A stretch of 64,000 bases of DNA from JAQIBY01 sp963676165 (lineage in GTDB: Bacteria; Bacteroidota; Bacteroidia; Bacteroidales; ML635J-15), in NCBI GenBank assembly GCA_963676165.1, contig OY781043.1, positions 186,001 through 250,000 on the forward strand, in the 5' to 3' direction. Numbering within the stretch: the first letter of the stretch is position 1; each line of letters opens with the position of its first letter. The position numbers and the translations under genes are program-made. Under the pieces are notes generated by a model that saw only the letters and a list, made by a program, of their open reading frames with translations, had not been told where the DNA came from and did not search any database. Below, piece after piece: positions 1 through 9,294 of the stretch.

Positions 1-2092
1 CATTCCATTTGTCAAATACATCGTTGTCAATATCCAATAGATCAGCATGCGATTTGATATATTCCAAAGCAATGGTTGCTGATTCTTTCATAACATCACC
101 GAGATTTCCTGTGATAGTAAGATTACCTTTCCCTCTGGACAAGCTAGTTTCGATGTAAAGAATATCACCACCGACAGGAGTCCATGCTAACCCTGTGACA
201 ACACCTGCATGCTCATTGCCAATGTAATGTTCTTTGAAAAATTTCGGATTGCCAAGCAAGTCCACTAGGTGTTCAGGTTTGATGGTTTTCGGATAATCCT
301 CATTCATGGCAATGCGTTTTGCAATTTGACGGATCATTTTCGCAATTTGCTTGTCTAATCCACGAACACCGGATTCCTTAGTAAAGCACTCGACAATATT
401 GCTAATGGCTTGGTCTGAAACCTTAATTTTATTTTTTTCAACTCCATGTTCCTTCAGTTGTTTTGGTAGAAGATGGCGTTTTGCAATTTGGATTTTTTCT
501 TCCAACACATAACCACTCACATCAATCATTTCCATACGATCTCTCAAGGCAGGATTGATAGTCGCTGTTGTATTTGCTGTTGCGATAAACATAATGTTGG
601 ATAAATCGTAATCCACTTCAAGGTAGTTGTCATGGAATTCACTGTTTTGCTCAGGATCAAGGACTTCGAGCAATGCAGATGCAGGATCACCACGAAAATC
701 GTTACCAACTTTATCAATTTCATCCAGCACAAAGACAGGATTAATGCTTTTTACTTTACGGATGTTCTGAATGACACGTCCTGGCATTGCACCAATGTAG
801 GTTTTGCGGTGTCCACGGATTTCAGATTCATCATGCAAACCACCCAATGACATACGAACATATTTTCTGCCTAATGCAGTTGCAATACTTTTACCCAATG
901 AGGTTTTTCCAACTCCCGGAGGGCCAACAAGACAAAGAATAGGAGCCTTCATGTCACCTTTAAGTTTTAAGACAGCCAAATGTTCAATAATGCGATCTTT
1001 CACTTTATCCAAGCCATAATGATCGGAGTCAAGGATTTTCTCTGCATATTTCAGGTCAAAATTGTCTTCTGTTTTTTCTGTCCACGGAATGTCAAGAATG
1101 GTTTGTAAATAATTTAGCTGAACAGAATATTCTCCTGCTGCAGGATTCATGAATTGAAGTTTGTTGACTTCTTTTTCAAAATGCTTAGCGACATAATCTG
1201 CCCATTTTTTCTTTTTGGCTTCCTCTCTAAGATTATTAATTTCTTGCTCCATGGGATTCCCACCTAATTCATTCTGAATGGTTTTCATTTGCTGATGAAG
1301 CAGATATTCTTTTTGCTGTTGCGATATTTCTTGTTTTGCTTTGTTTTGAATTTCTTGTTTCAGTCGCAACATCTCAACTTGTTTGCTGAGGGTTTCCAGA
1401 AGTTTGGTTGCTCTTTCTTTGATGTCATCAATTTCCAATAAATCTTGTTTGTCTTTCAGTTCAATATCGCTGTTAGAGCAAATGAAATTGATTAAAAAGG
1501 TGTAATTTCTAATGCTTTTAATCGCAAATGAAACTTCATGTGGAATGTTCTGATTGAGTTTTACGATATTGAGTGCAATGTCTTTCAGTGATCCGACAAG
1601 TGCAACATATTCACTATCACTTTCGTAAGGTTTTAAGTCAATCAGAGGGCGGACTTTCGCAATGAAATACGGTTCTGTTGCAATAAAGTCAAGTACCTCA
1701 AATCGCTTTTGTCCTTGAATGATAACTGAAATCGTTCCATCAGGCATTTCAATGATTTTCAAAATTTTTGCCAAGGTGCCAACTTCTACCATGTCTGAGG
1801 AAGATGGCTCTTCAATTTCAGCATCTTTTTGAGAAAGACAACCAATTAAACGAGTGCCTTTGTATGCATCGCGAATGAGTTTCATGGATTTGTCACGTCC
1901 TACTGTAATCGGCATAACAACACCTGGAAACAAAACCGTGTTCCGCAATGGAATAATCGGTAATTCATTTGGTGTTTCTGTATTCGAAAGAGACTCTTCA
2001 TCATCATCCGCAATGATTGGAATGATTTCAGAATCTTCCTGCATTTTTGACATAAACAGTGCTTCTAATTCTTTATCTTTTTGATGTCCCAT
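1..2092 (-). CDS. lon: Lon ATP-dependent protease (C-terminus cut by window edge)
   Basis: Cytoplasmic AAA+ serine protease that degrades misfolded and regulatory proteins. I read 697 codons from an ATG at 2092. In order: an acidic N-terminal tail, the LON substrate-binding domain from about residue 35, a coiled helical region, and the AAA+ module with Walker A GPPGVGKT at residues 390-397 and Walker B VFVLDEID near 453. The start of the protease domain follows (T-G-L-A-W-T-P-V-G-G-D). The window ends just before the catalytic serine (PKDGPSAG in known Lon), so catalytic Ser and Lys are outside. Gene order and all motifs up to the edge are intact, so this is edge truncation and not a pseudogene. 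Family assignment is certain. The next gene (GlmU-like, same strand) ends 72 bp upstream of this start. Confidence 0.97.
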   Translation of the reverse strand, partial: MGHQKDKELEALFMSKMQEDSEIIPIIADDDEESLSNTETPNELPIIPLRNTVLFPGVVMPITVGRDKSMKLIRDAYKGTRLIGCLSQKDAEIEEPSSSDMVEVGTLAKILKIIEMPDGTISVIIQGQKRFEVLDFIATEPYFIAKVRPLIDLKPYESDSEYVALVGSLKDIALNIVKLNQNIPHEVSFAIKSIRNYTFLINFICSNSDIELKDKQDLLEIDDIKERATKLLETLSKQVEMLRLKQEIQNKAKQEISQQQKEYLLHQQMKTIQNELGGNPMEQEINNLREEAKKKKWADYVAKHFEKEVNKLQFMNPAAGEYSVQLNYLQTILDIPWTEKTEDNFDLKYAEKILDSDHYGLDKVKDRIIEHLAVLKLKGDMKAPILCLVGPPGVGKTSLGKSIATALGRKYVRMSLGGLHDESEIRGHRKTYIGAMPGRVIQNIRKVKSINPVFVLDEIDKVGNDFRGDPASALLEVLDPEQNSEFHDNYLEVDYDLSNIMFIATANTTATINPALRDRMEMIDVSGYVLEEKIQIAKRHLLPKQLKEHGVEKNKIKVSDQAISNIVECFTKESGVRGLDKQIAKMIRQIAKRIAMNEDYPKTIKPEHLVDLLGNPKFFKEHYIGNEHAGVVTGLAWTPVGGDILYIETSLSRGKGNLTITGNLGDVMKESATIALEYIKSHADLLDIDNDVFDKWN

Positions 2093-2164
2093 ATAATCTA
2101 CTTCTCCAAAAATTTTATCAGTATCAAAATAACAGATATCTCTTCAATATGTTTTCGCTAAATT

Positions 2165-3349
2165 TTAGTGAAATTTTCTGTATTGTTGTGTTTCCTCAAA
2201 GACATGTTGTAGAATGGCTTTGTCTGCATCGCTAAGATTAAGGTTTCTACGTTGCATGACAATATCAGCTACAGAAAATGCTTTTTTAACGGCATATTCA
2301 GTATATCCACCAGATCCTCCCCATGCAAAGGATGGGATGAAGTTTCTTGGGAAGCCTGCACCGAAAATATTGCAGCTTACTCCAATAACCGTTCCTGTGT
2401 TTAGCATTGTATTTATGCCACATTTGGAATGATCCCCCATGATTGTTCCACAAAATTGCAAGCCAGTTTTACTGAATCCGCCAGTTTCATAATCCCACAT
2501 TCTAACCTGTGCATAATTGTTTTTGAGGTTGGAATTATTTGTGTCTGCTCCTAAATTACACCATTCGCCAATAACTGCGTTACCTAAAAATCCGTCATGC
2601 GCTTTGTTAGAGTATCCAAAAATGACCACATTATTTAATTCGCCTCCAACTTTTACATGTGGACCAAGAATGGTTGGACCGTAAATTTTTGCACCTAACT
2701 TGACTGCAGAATGTTCCCCGATAGCAAATGGACCACGGATTTGAGACCCTTCCATAATTTCCGCATCTTCACCAATATACACAGGGCCGTTGGTTGTGTT
2801 AATGATTGCAGCTTCCATTTTGGCTCCTTTTGCTAAAAACACCGGATTGGAACCTATGATGGTGTTTGTTTCACTAATTTTTTCGGAGATTTTATCTTTA
2901 CATAAGAGGTTATAATCAAAAGTGATCATTTTCCCAGCATGTGTGAAAAGATCCCATGTATGTTCAATGAGCAAACAGTCATTTTCGTATTCAACAATTG
3001 GTGAAGGAGCATTTGCAAAGCAGTTTGAAATTTCATCTTTAGTACAAACCGATGCTATAATTTTTCCCCGATAACTTAGGCTCCCTTTTGTGAGGTTTTG
3101 TATGGCATATACAATCTCATTGTCAGGCATAAGCCCTGCATGAATGACTAAGTTTTTATCCTCTGCATTGAGTGGGTATTTTTCTTGCAAATAGTTTTCT
3201 GTTGCAACAGAAATATTTTTGTCCAGCAGTTTTTCCCAACGTGCTTTGCTTGTTAAAATCCCTGTTCGAAATTCGGCAATTGGTCTGGTCCAGCTAAGAG
3301 GTTTCATAGCATGGTATAAGCCGGCATCTGATAGAATTGTATTCATCAT
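2165..3349 (-). CDS. GlmU-like bifunctional sugar nucleotidyltransferase/acetyltransferase (Bacteroidota type)
   Basis: 394 residues. The first half resembles a degenerate nucleotidyltransferase (N-terminus MMNTILSDAGLYHAMKPLSW). From about residue 170 there is a left-handed beta-helix of hexapeptide repeats typical of acyltransferases (I-G-E-D-A-E-I, I-G-E-H-S-A-V, L-G-P-H-V-K-V, I-G-E-W-C-N-L-G-A). This matches the alternative GlmU-like family found in Bacteroidota, proposed to make UDP-GlcNAc for peptidoglycan and lipopolysaccharide. That function is inferred from the family, not demonstrated. The classical GlmU N-terminal motif (LAAGxGTRM) is not visible, so the uridylyltransferase chemistry is uncertain. 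The start could be either of the first two Met codons. A -7 promoter box lies 25 bp upstream. It stands alone between lon and rpmE2. Confidence 0.85.
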   Translation of the reverse strand: MMNTILSDAGLYHAMKPLSWTRPIAEFRTGILTSKARWEKLLDKNISVATENYLQEKYPLNAEDKNLVIHAGLMPDNEIVYAIQNLTKGSLSYRGKIIASVCTKDEISNCFANAPSPIVEYENDCLLIEHTWDLFTHAGKMITFDYNLLCKDKISEKISETNTIIGSNPVFLAKGAKMEAAIINTTNGPVYIGEDAEIMEGSQIRGPFAIGEHSAVKLGAKIYGPTILGPHVKVGGELNNVVIFGYSNKAHDGFLGNAVIGEWCNLGADTNNSNLKNNYAQVRMWDYETGGFSKTGLQFCGTIMGDHSKCGINTMLNTGTVIGVSCNIFGAGFPRNFIPSFAWGGSGGYTEYAVKKAFSVADIVMQRRNLNLSDADKAILQHVFEETQQYRKFH

Positions 3350-3373
3350 ATGGTTTTAAAAAGTTGTGATTGT

Positions 3374-3381
3374 CAAAGATA
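3374..3381 (-). promoter_or_regulatory. -7 promoter box for the GlmU-like gene
   Basis: On the minus strand the bases read TATCTTTG, matching the Bacteroidota -7 consensus TAnnTTTG. It lies 25 bp upstream of the start at 3349, giving a leader of roughly 18 nt. No convincing -33 TTTG is seen at the standard spacing. Confidence 0.55.
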
Positions 3382-3410
3382 CAAAACCTTAGCGATAAAG
3401 GTAAGCAGAA

Positions 3411-3443
3411 AACAAAAAAACCTCTGCCTTGAGAGCAGAGGTT
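3411..3443 (-). terminator. Intrinsic terminator after rpmE2
   Basis: Perfect 9-bp stem on the minus strand: AACCTCTGC (3435-3443) pairs with GCAGAGGTT (3419-3427) across a 7-nt loop. A T-run interrupted by one G follows. It begins about 20 bp after the rpmE2 stop, so the L31 transcript is probably monocistronic. Confidence 0.85.
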
Positions 3444-3464
3444 AATGCTTTTATGTAAAAACAA

Positions 3465-3728
3465 TTATTTGTTTTTGTTTTCGAGGTGTTTTTTGTAACG
3501 GTTGCGGAATTTATCAACACGTCCTGCAGTATCGACAAGTTTCACTTTACCAGTATAGAATGGATGTGAGGTGTCTGAAATCTCAAGTTTGCACAATGGA
3601 TATTCTGTTCCGTCAACTTCGATAGTTTCTTTAGTATTCACTGTTGATTTAGTGATGAAGATTTCTTCGTTTGACATATCTTTGAATGCTACCATTCTGT
3701 AATTATCGGCGTGTATTCCTTTTTTCAT
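3465..3728 (-). CDS. rpmE2: 50S ribosomal protein L31 type B
   Basis: 87 residues starting MKKGIHADNYRMVAFKDMSN, with the L31 signature H-P-F-Y-T-G-K in the middle and a basic C-terminus. It is a type B L31: the zinc-binding cysteines of type A L31 are absent (one Cys in total). It binds the large subunit and bridges to the 30S. Such C-minus paralogues usually allow growth when zinc is scarce, but no Zur-like operator was recognised here. It has its own promoter (3766-3796) and terminator (3411-3443). Length is typical for the family. Confidence 0.96.
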   Translation of the reverse strand: MKKGIHADNYRMVAFKDMSNEEIFITKSTVNTKETIEVDGTEYPLCKLEISDTSHPFYTGKVKLVDTAGRVDKFRNRYKKHLENKNK

Positions 3729-3765
3729 TGCTCTATTGTTTTGAAATTCAATTTTATTTGGGCTG

Positions 3766-3796
3766 CAAATGTAAGCAAAGCTTACGAAAAAACAAA
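3766..3796 (-). promoter_or_regulatory. Promoter of rpmE2 (-33 and -7 boxes)
   Basis: Minus strand: -33 TTTG (3793-3796), a 19-bp spacer and -7 TACATTTG (3766-3773). This is the full Bacteroidota housekeeping consensus TTTG-N19-TAnnTTTG. It lies between the GNAT gene stop (3801) and the L31 start (3728), leaving about 30 nt of leader. Confidence 0.75.
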
Positions 3797-3800
3797 ACTT

Positions 3801-5009
3801 TTATTCTTTATTATAAACTTTTTTTGCTTTCTCGCTATGTTCATTTGTAAATCGCTCAAATTTAGCGTCACGATCAAACAAATATCTATAGGTTGCATGG
3901 GTTTTTGCTTTTTCAGCATTATCCATCTGCTTATACATTTTATTTACAGTATGATTGTACTCTCCAACCCATGACATTTCAAGCTCAGTTACTCCGTTTT
4001 CTTTCAATGAACCAGCCATTTTTAAGAAAAGAGGAGCAATTATTCCACTGCGCTGATATTCTGGAATCATACCAGAGATTAACTGGCGTGCGCGTGTCAC
4101 AACTTTTGGATTTTTGCGTCTTTGCAAAAATCTAAGTTTATTCATCAAATTGAGTTTCCCTTTGAAAGGTTTAATTACCTGATTCACATCAGGGAAAGTG
4201 ATAATCATTCCAATTGGTTTTCCTTCATCGTAAGCAAACCAAATGAATTTTTCATTGATGACATCTTTTGAATCATTCAAAATTTGTTCGATGTCAGTTT
4301 CTTGCAATGGAGTGTAATCTTCATGAAAGTCAGACCAAACTGCATTAAAAATTTCAGTGACTTCTTTGACGTATTTTTCTTTGTTTGCAAGCTTTAAATG
4401 TTCAAACGTGAAGTTGCCTTTTCTTCCAAGAAATTCAGCAAATTTGACTTGTCTATCGTTGAAAGGCTTTGTTAAATCAACATGATATGAGAACTGGTTG
4501 AAGTAATTCTGGAATCCATAATTTTCAAATAATGCTTTGTAATATGGTTTGTGGTATTGCATACCATAGGCTTGATGAGTGTAACCTTCAATGAGCAAAC
4601 CCCAATACACAAAGTTTTCGCCAAAGTTGACTGGACCATCCATTGCTTCCATGCCTTCAGCTTTCAGCCAATCACGGGCTGCGTCAAAAAGCATGTTAGT
4701 TACTTCTTGATTGTCAATGCTTTCAAAGAAACCTACACCGCCAGCGTATGGTTTGCTTTTCATTGCTTTTTCACGATGATAAAATGCACCAACTCTTCCA
4801 ACTGCTTGTTTGTCTGCATCAATTACAATCCAGCGTTTTGCATTTCCATGTTTAAATGCTGAGTTATGATTTGGATCAAAAATCGATTCAATTTCAATAT
4901 CTAATGGACATACCCAATGTGGATCATCTGCATAAATACTTCTGGCACAGTTGAAAAACTGTTTGATTTCCGCTTTGTCTTTTACTTCGACTAATTTGAA
5001 TTCTGACAT
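3801..5009 (-). CDS. GNAT-fold N-acetyltransferase-like protein, 402 aa
   Basis: 402 residues without signal peptide or membrane segments. The N-terminal half contains a GNAT-like strand pattern (W-I-V-I-D-A-D-K-Q-A-V-G-R-V-G at about 59-73). The second half has another (G-K-P-I-G-M-I-I-T-F around 265-275, then a helix carrying R-S-G-I-I-A-P-L-F). This suggests two GNAT-type folds in tandem. Relatives in Bacteroidota are annotated loosely as N-acetyltransferases and sometimes wrongly as GTP cyclohydrolase. The substrate is unknown. It starts 11 bp after the stop of the Bax inhibitor-1-like gene and is probably the last gene of that run. The canonical acetyl-CoA loop (Q/RxxGxG/A) is not clear, so activity is uncertain. 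Confidence 0.7.
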   Translation of the reverse strand: MSEFKLVEVKDKAEIKQFFNCARSIYADDPHWVCPLDIEIESIFDPNHNSAFKHGNAKRWIVIDADKQAVGRVGAFYHREKAMKSKPYAGGVGFFESIDNQEVTNMLFDAARDWLKAEGMEAMDGPVNFGENFVYWGLLIEGYTHQAYGMQYHKPYYKALFENYGFQNYFNQFSYHVDLTKPFNDRQVKFAEFLGRKGNFTFEHLKLANKEKYVKEVTEIFNAVWSDFHEDYTPLQETDIEQILNDSKDVINEKFIWFAYDEGKPIGMIITFPDVNQVIKPFKGKLNLMNKLRFLQRRKNPKVVTRARQLISGMIPEYQRSGIIAPLFLKMAGSLKENGVTELEMSWVGEYNHTVNKMYKQMDNAEKAKTHATYRYLFDRDAKFERFTNEHSEKAKKVYNKE

Positions 5010-5020
5010 GTTGACTAGTT

Positions 5021-5761
5021 TTAACGTCGCAATTTACTCAATAATCGCAAGATTTCAATGTATAACCAGATTAAAGTTACCATTAGGCCAAAAGCTCCGT
5101 ACCATTCATATTTTTTTGAATAGCCCATTTGAGCCCCTTTTTCAATGTTGTCAAAGTCGAGAATTAAGTTGAATGCAGCAATTCCCACAATCAGAATACT
5201 TAATCCGATTCCCATGATGCCATTGCTATAAATCATTGTTAATCCATTTCCTCCGAAAAAGGAAAATAGGAAATTGAAAAGATACACAATTGCAATTGCT
5301 CCTGTTGCAATAATTATCCCTCTGCGGAAGGCTGGTGTTGCACGAATAATCTTTGACCGATATAAACTAAGCATTAAAAAGAGTGTTGCTGCAGTCAGCA
5401 AAACAGCTTGCACAACTATTCCATTGTATAGACTATTGTAAATTGCACTGATTCCTCCTAAAAATAGCCCTTCTGCAACAGCATACAAAGGGACTGTAAT
5501 TTGTAAAAGCTTAGGACTAAAGATTGTTACTAAAGCAAGGATAAACCCAACGATTGCTCCTCCCATTACAATCTGCATGGAAAGGGCTTGAGCTTCGATT
5601 ACCATTTTCCAAGAGATGCTTCCTGCTGCAAAAATGAGTAAGACCATAAATAGGCTTTTGTTGATAGTTCCTTTGATGGTCATTTGCTCGCTTTCTGTTC
5701 TGCTACCTGCAAATGCGTTAGCAGCAGCTTTACTGCTGAATGCTGGATTTGAAGTTCTCAT
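5021..5761 (-). CDS. Bax inhibitor-1/YccA family membrane protein
   Basis: 246 residues. A hydrophilic N-terminus of about 30 residues (MRTSNPAFSSKAAANAFAGS) is followed by six or seven hydrophobic segments to the end, e.g. S-L-F-M-V-L-L-I-F-A-A-G near 34-45 and I-G-L-S-I-L-I-V-G-I-A-A-F near 185-197. The conserved late stretch F-D-N-I-E-K-G-A and the final amphipathic tail agree with the bacterial BI-1-like family (PF12811 type). Relatives are inner-membrane proteins, with some acting as pH-gated calcium leak channels; the role here is inferred. It starts 5 bp after the tsaB stop. Confidence 0.88.
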   Translation of the reverse strand: MRTSNPAFSSKAAANAFAGSRTESEQMTIKGTINKSLFMVLLIFAAGSISWKMVIEAQALSMQIVMGGAIVGFILALVTIFSPKLLQITVPLYAVAEGLFLGGISAIYNSLYNGIVVQAVLLTAATLFLMLSLYRSKIIRATPAFRRGIIIATGAIAIVYLFNFLFSFFGGNGLTMIYSNGIMGIGLSILIVGIAAFNLILDFDNIEKGAQMGYSKKYEWYGAFGLMVTLIWLYIEILRLLSKLRR

Positions 5762-5765
5762 AGAA

Positions 5766-6488
5766 TTATTTTGTTAAATTTGAAAGTACAGTGTTTTTAG
5801 CAATTGTTGCCTGAAATTCTTTTAAATAGAATGGTTCGTAATACGCTAAATCCACAAAATCCTTATCATTAAATTTCTGTAGGGCAATGTTTACCATGTA
5901 TTTTGCATCGGGGAGAATTCCATTTACAAAAATTGCATTTTCATGGATAATAATATCTTGACATTTGTTACTCCCGTCACCAAAGAAAACAATGCTATGT
6001 TGCTTTAATTCTTCTTGAAAGCTCAAATGATCAATGATGTTAGCCTTAACTTCTCGAGTGATTTTTCCATGGGCATCAAAAATACAATCGTAAACTTCCA
6101 TGCGTCTGGCATCTATCATCGGAACAAACAAATCTGCTTTTTCTGGTAAAAGATGCATTTCCCCACTTTTATGTTTTAAATGCGCCAATAAAATATTTAA
6201 GGTTGGAACTGCAATAAGTGGAATGTTAGTTCCATAGCAAATGCCTTTTGCTACAGAAATACCAATGCGTAAGCCGGTATATGACCCCGGACCTTCACTG
6301 ACAGTAACAGCATCTAATTTTTCAGGGCTAAGCTGACAATTGTTTAATGCATCCTCTATCATGATTGTTAAACTTGAGGCATGACTACGTTCTTCTTCGA
6401 TCAGTCGATGTGCAAGTACTGTTTCACTGCTGCTAATTGCAACTGAACAAGATTTACCTGAAGTTTCAATATGAAGAATATTTGGCAT
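5766..6488 (-). CDS. tsaB: tRNA threonylcarbamoyladenosine biosynthesis protein TsaB
   Basis: 240 residues of the ASKHA fold. The N-terminal strand pair I-L-H-I-E-T-S-G-K-S-C-S-V-A-I and the hallmark S-E-G-P-G-S-Y-T-G-L-R-I-G (about 66-78) are clear. TsaB is the non-catalytic partner that scaffolds TsaD and TsaE when they put t6A on position 37 of ANN-decoding tRNAs in the cytoplasm. Length fits the family (about 220-240). It sits 5 bp after the HlyD-type adaptor and 4 bp before the BI-1-like gene, so it is probably translated from the efflux transcript. TsaD, TsaE and TsaC are not in the window. Confidence 0.95.
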   Translation of the reverse strand: MPNILHIETSGKSCSVAISSSETVLAHRLIEEERSHASSLTIMIEDALNNCQLSPEKLDAVTVSEGPGSYTGLRIGISVAKGICYGTNIPLIAVPTLNILLAHLKHKSGEMHLLPEKADLFVPMIDARRMEVYDCIFDAHGKITREVKANIIDHLSFQEELKQHSIVFFGDGSNKCQDIIIHENAIFVNGILPDAKYMVNIALQKFNDKDFVDLAYYEPFYLKEFQATIAKNTVLSNLTK

Positions 6489-6493
6489 ATAAA

Positions 6494-7843
6494 TTATTTC
6501 TTTTTCTGGTTATACAATTCGCTGATTGGTACTTTTTCAACGTTTGTATTGTCTTTTAATATTTTAGAAATCAGACTGTATGGTGCTGAAACAACTTCTT
6601 CGTCTTTTTCTAATCCTGATTTTATCTCAATGAATTCTGTGTCTTGAATTCCTGTTTTCACATCACGAAGTTTTACTTTCCCATCTTGGTAAACAAAGAC
6701 AACTTCCTTCATTGGCAAACTCAATTCTTCTTCTGTTTTTTCAACAGCTTGAGCATTTTCAACCAAAGTGGAGTCAATTCGAACTGTGACAGATTGAATT
6801 GGGGCTGCCAATACATGATGTACAGCTTCAGTTTCAATATCAACACTTGCTGACATTCCCGGGCGGAAAGGACTCAAATTGTCTTCGCGCTGTAAATCTG
6901 CATAGGATGATTGCAACATACGAATTTTAACCTCAAAATTAGTAACTTGTTCAGCTGCCAAGCCAGAATTTGTCGCTGAGTTGGCAATTTCTGTTACTAT
7001 GCCTTTAAAAGTGCGGTTAAGATATGCATCAACTTCTATGCTTGCTGTGTCATTAAGGCTAACTTTGATGATGTCATTTTCATTGACCTCAACAATGACT
7101 TCCATTAAATCAAGATTAGCAATACGAAGCATTTCTGTTCCAGCCATCATTTCTGTACCTACAACACGTTCTCCAACCTCAACATTTAACATGGAGATTG
7201 TTCCTGAAATTGGTGCATGTACAGTAGTTTTTCTTAGGTTTTCAGACGCCTCTTTAACAGATGCACTTGCACTGAGGACAGAAAATTCAGCTGCATTTAC
7301 CGACTCAACTGCGGCATTAACGTCTGCTTTGCCCATTTCAAACGCAGCTTCGGCATTTTCGAAATCAGCTTGAGAAATTGCGCCCTCTTCGTATAATTGT
7401 TTGTTACGGTTATAACTTAATTCTGTCTGTCTGAATTGAGCTTTAACTTGTTCTAACCTTGCTCTGGAGTTTGCAAGATTTGCTTTAGCAGAATTCAAGG
7501 ATGCTTGCGCTCTTTCCAAATAAGATTCGTACAGGTCAGGTTTGATTTTTAATAGAAAATCGCCTTCTTCAACTTGTTGTCCCTCTTTGACATTTAGCTC
7601 TACAATCTCTCCGGAAACATCAGGTGAGATTTTTACCTCTGTTTCTGGTTGTATTTTTCCATTTGAACTTACTGTCTGAACAATATCGCGGTATTCAATA
7701 GGACTGACGGAAATTCGATGTCCTGTGGTTTTTCCAAACCAATCTGCTTTATTGCCAATTATGGCAAATACTATCAATGCAGCAACCAAAATGATAAGGT
7801 TTCTGCGAAGTTTTTTTGTTTTATTATTTTTCGTCTTTCCCAT
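6494..7843 (-). CDS. HlyD/MacA-type periplasmic adaptor subunit
   Basis: 449 residues. A short basic cytoplasmic tail (KTKNNKTKKLRR) and one membrane anchor at about 15-32 are followed by a barrel-sandwich half (V-K-E-G-Q-Q-V-E-E-G-D-F-L), a long alpha-helical hairpin at about 105-205, and the second barrel-sandwich half (A-P-I-S-G-T-I-S). Beta-barrel domains and a charged C-terminal tail (LYNQKKK) complete it. Such adaptors link an inner-membrane pump to TolC. In Bacteroidota the order is usually TolC-adaptor-MacB ABC subunits. Here the TolC gene is 2 bp upstream but no pump follows; tsaB does. Family call is secure; the pump partner must be encoded elsewhere. Confidence 0.93.
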   Translation of the reverse strand: MGKTKNNKTKKLRRNLIILVAALIVFAIIGNKADWFGKTTGHRISVSPIEYRDIVQTVSSNGKIQPETEVKISPDVSGEIVELNVKEGQQVEEGDFLLKIKPDLYESYLERAQASLNSAKANLANSRARLEQVKAQFRQTELSYNRNKQLYEEGAISQADFENAEAAFEMGKADVNAAVESVNAAEFSVLSASASVKEASENLRKTTVHAPISGTISMLNVEVGERVVGTEMMAGTEMLRIANLDLMEVIVEVNENDIIKVSLNDTASIEVDAYLNRTFKGIVTEIANSATNSGLAAEQVTNFEVKIRMLQSSYADLQREDNLSPFRPGMSASVDIETEAVHHVLAAPIQSVTVRIDSTLVENAQAVEKTEEELSLPMKEVVFVYQDGKVKLRDVKTGIQDTEFIEIKSGLEKDEEVVSAPYSLISKILKDNTNVEKVPISELYNQKKK

Positions 7844-7845
7844 AA

Positions 7846-9282
7846 TTATTGGCTTATACTGATTGGTATTCCACGATAGAAATCGAGAATCTTTTGTTTG
7901 AAAATAAACTCGTATTTTGCTCTAAGTAACTCAGATTCTGTTTGATTGAGTTGATTTTTTGCCGTGTTGTATTCAAGAGAAGTCACCAATCCTACATCAA
8001 ATCGCTTTTGTGTGTATCGAAATGATTCTTGCATGGCTTCTAGTGCTGATTCTGTCGCAATATACTTCTTTTGAGCAGCCGTAGCATCAGCATATGCTTG
8101 TTGAATTTCTCTGTATAAATTCTTTTTGGTGATTTCTGTACTTGTTCTTGCAATGTCATAACTAATTTTGGCATTGTCAACAGCTGTACGAATTTGCCAG
8201 CCGTTGAAAATAGGAATACTTAAGCCAACACTTAAAGAGGCACTGGCATTGTCTTTAAGCTGATCTGAATAAGGACGAGTTTTGTAAGTGTAATCAAATC
8301 CGTATTGATAGACATCAAACATTTCTCCAGTTGTACTATTAATTCCATAACCAGTAAGCACTGGGGTGGATGGTGTAATTTTGTCAATATCCTGTCGTGC
8401 ATCTGAAAATCCGGAACCATAGGATGCAGATAAAACCAAACTTGGATAATAATTGCTTCTTGCTATAGATAAGTCTCTATGAGCAATTGCCTGGTCCAGC
8501 TCTGAGCGTTCAACTTCTGGCATGATCATTTCTGCCTCAGCATAAACTTGCTTGACATTGGGTAAAAGAATTCCTTCAGAAATGGGTTCTAAAAATGGTC
8601 TTTCAATCTCAAATCCATCAACGGAGTCAAGTTCTAAGAATTGAGTGAGCGTAAGATAGGCTAAATCCAAATTGTTTTCTGCATTAACAAGTTGTAACTC
8701 TTCATTGGCAAGTTGCGATTGTACTTCAAGTAAGTTTCCTTGAGCGAGAGATCCTGCATTGACTAGTTTTTCAGTGTTTGATACTTGTTCTCTTGTCATA
8801 TCAATTTGTCGAGAACTCACTTCAACCAACTCCTCATTGTATAATACATTGAAAAAGGCGTTGGCAATATTCACAGACAAGTCATTTTTTGCTTTCTCCA
8901 AATCTTTTAAGCTAGCTTCTAAATTCAGTTTGGATTTTTGAATTTCATGAAACTGTTGCCCGCCTCGGAATAAGTCCATTTGCGCAGACAAATCCATATT
9001 GAATGAGGAAGTGTTGTCTTCCGTAAAGTCATTGGTGTATGGATCTACCGTACGTCCGAATCGTAAACTCTCATATGCTGAACCATTCACAGAAGGCAAT
9101 ATCGATAATTGGCTTGCCTTCAGTTGGTTTCTTTGAATATCAGAGCTTAAACTTTGTTGTTTGATTTGAATGTTATGATCAATAGCATGTTGTATGCATT
9201 CTTCGAGACTCCACTTCTCTTGTGCGTTGATAATAAGTGAAAAGAATGCAAAAAGAACAGTTAATCCATGTTTTAATTTCAT
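7846..9282 (-). CDS. TolC family outer membrane efflux protein
   Basis: 478 residues with a signal peptide ending I-I-N-A-Q (about residue 21). The rest is two homologous halves of long coiled helices with short beta strands (S-F-N-M-D-L-S-A-Q-M-D-L-F-R-G-G-Q in the first; L-S-V-G-L-S-I-P-I-F-N-G-W in the second). This is the trimeric TolC channel architecture, which spans the outer membrane. First gene of the run TolC-adaptor-tsaB-BI-1-GNAT, with a -7 box directly upstream (9295-9302). The substrate cannot be read from the sequence. Confidence 0.95.
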   Translation of the reverse strand: MKLKHGLTVLFAFFSLIINAQEKWSLEECIQHAIDHNIQIKQQSLSSDIQRNQLKASQLSILPSVNGSAYESLRFGRTVDPYTNDFTEDNTSSFNMDLSAQMDLFRGGQQFHEIQKSKLNLEASLKDLEKAKNDLSVNIANAFFNVLYNEELVEVSSRQIDMTREQVSNTEKLVNAGSLAQGNLLEVQSQLANEELQLVNAENNLDLAYLTLTQFLELDSVDGFEIERPFLEPISEGILLPNVKQVYAEAEMIMPEVERSELDQAIAHRDLSIARSNYYPSLVLSASYGSGFSDARQDIDKITPSTPVLTGYGINSTTGEMFDVYQYGFDYTYKTRPYSDQLKDNASASLSVGLSIPIFNGWQIRTAVDNAKISYDIARTSTEITKKNLYREIQQAYADATAAQKKYIATESALEAMQESFRYTQKRFDVGLVTSLEYNTAKNQLNQTESELLRAKYEFIFKQKILDFYRGIPISISQ

Positions 9283-9294
9283 ATGCCATCATTC

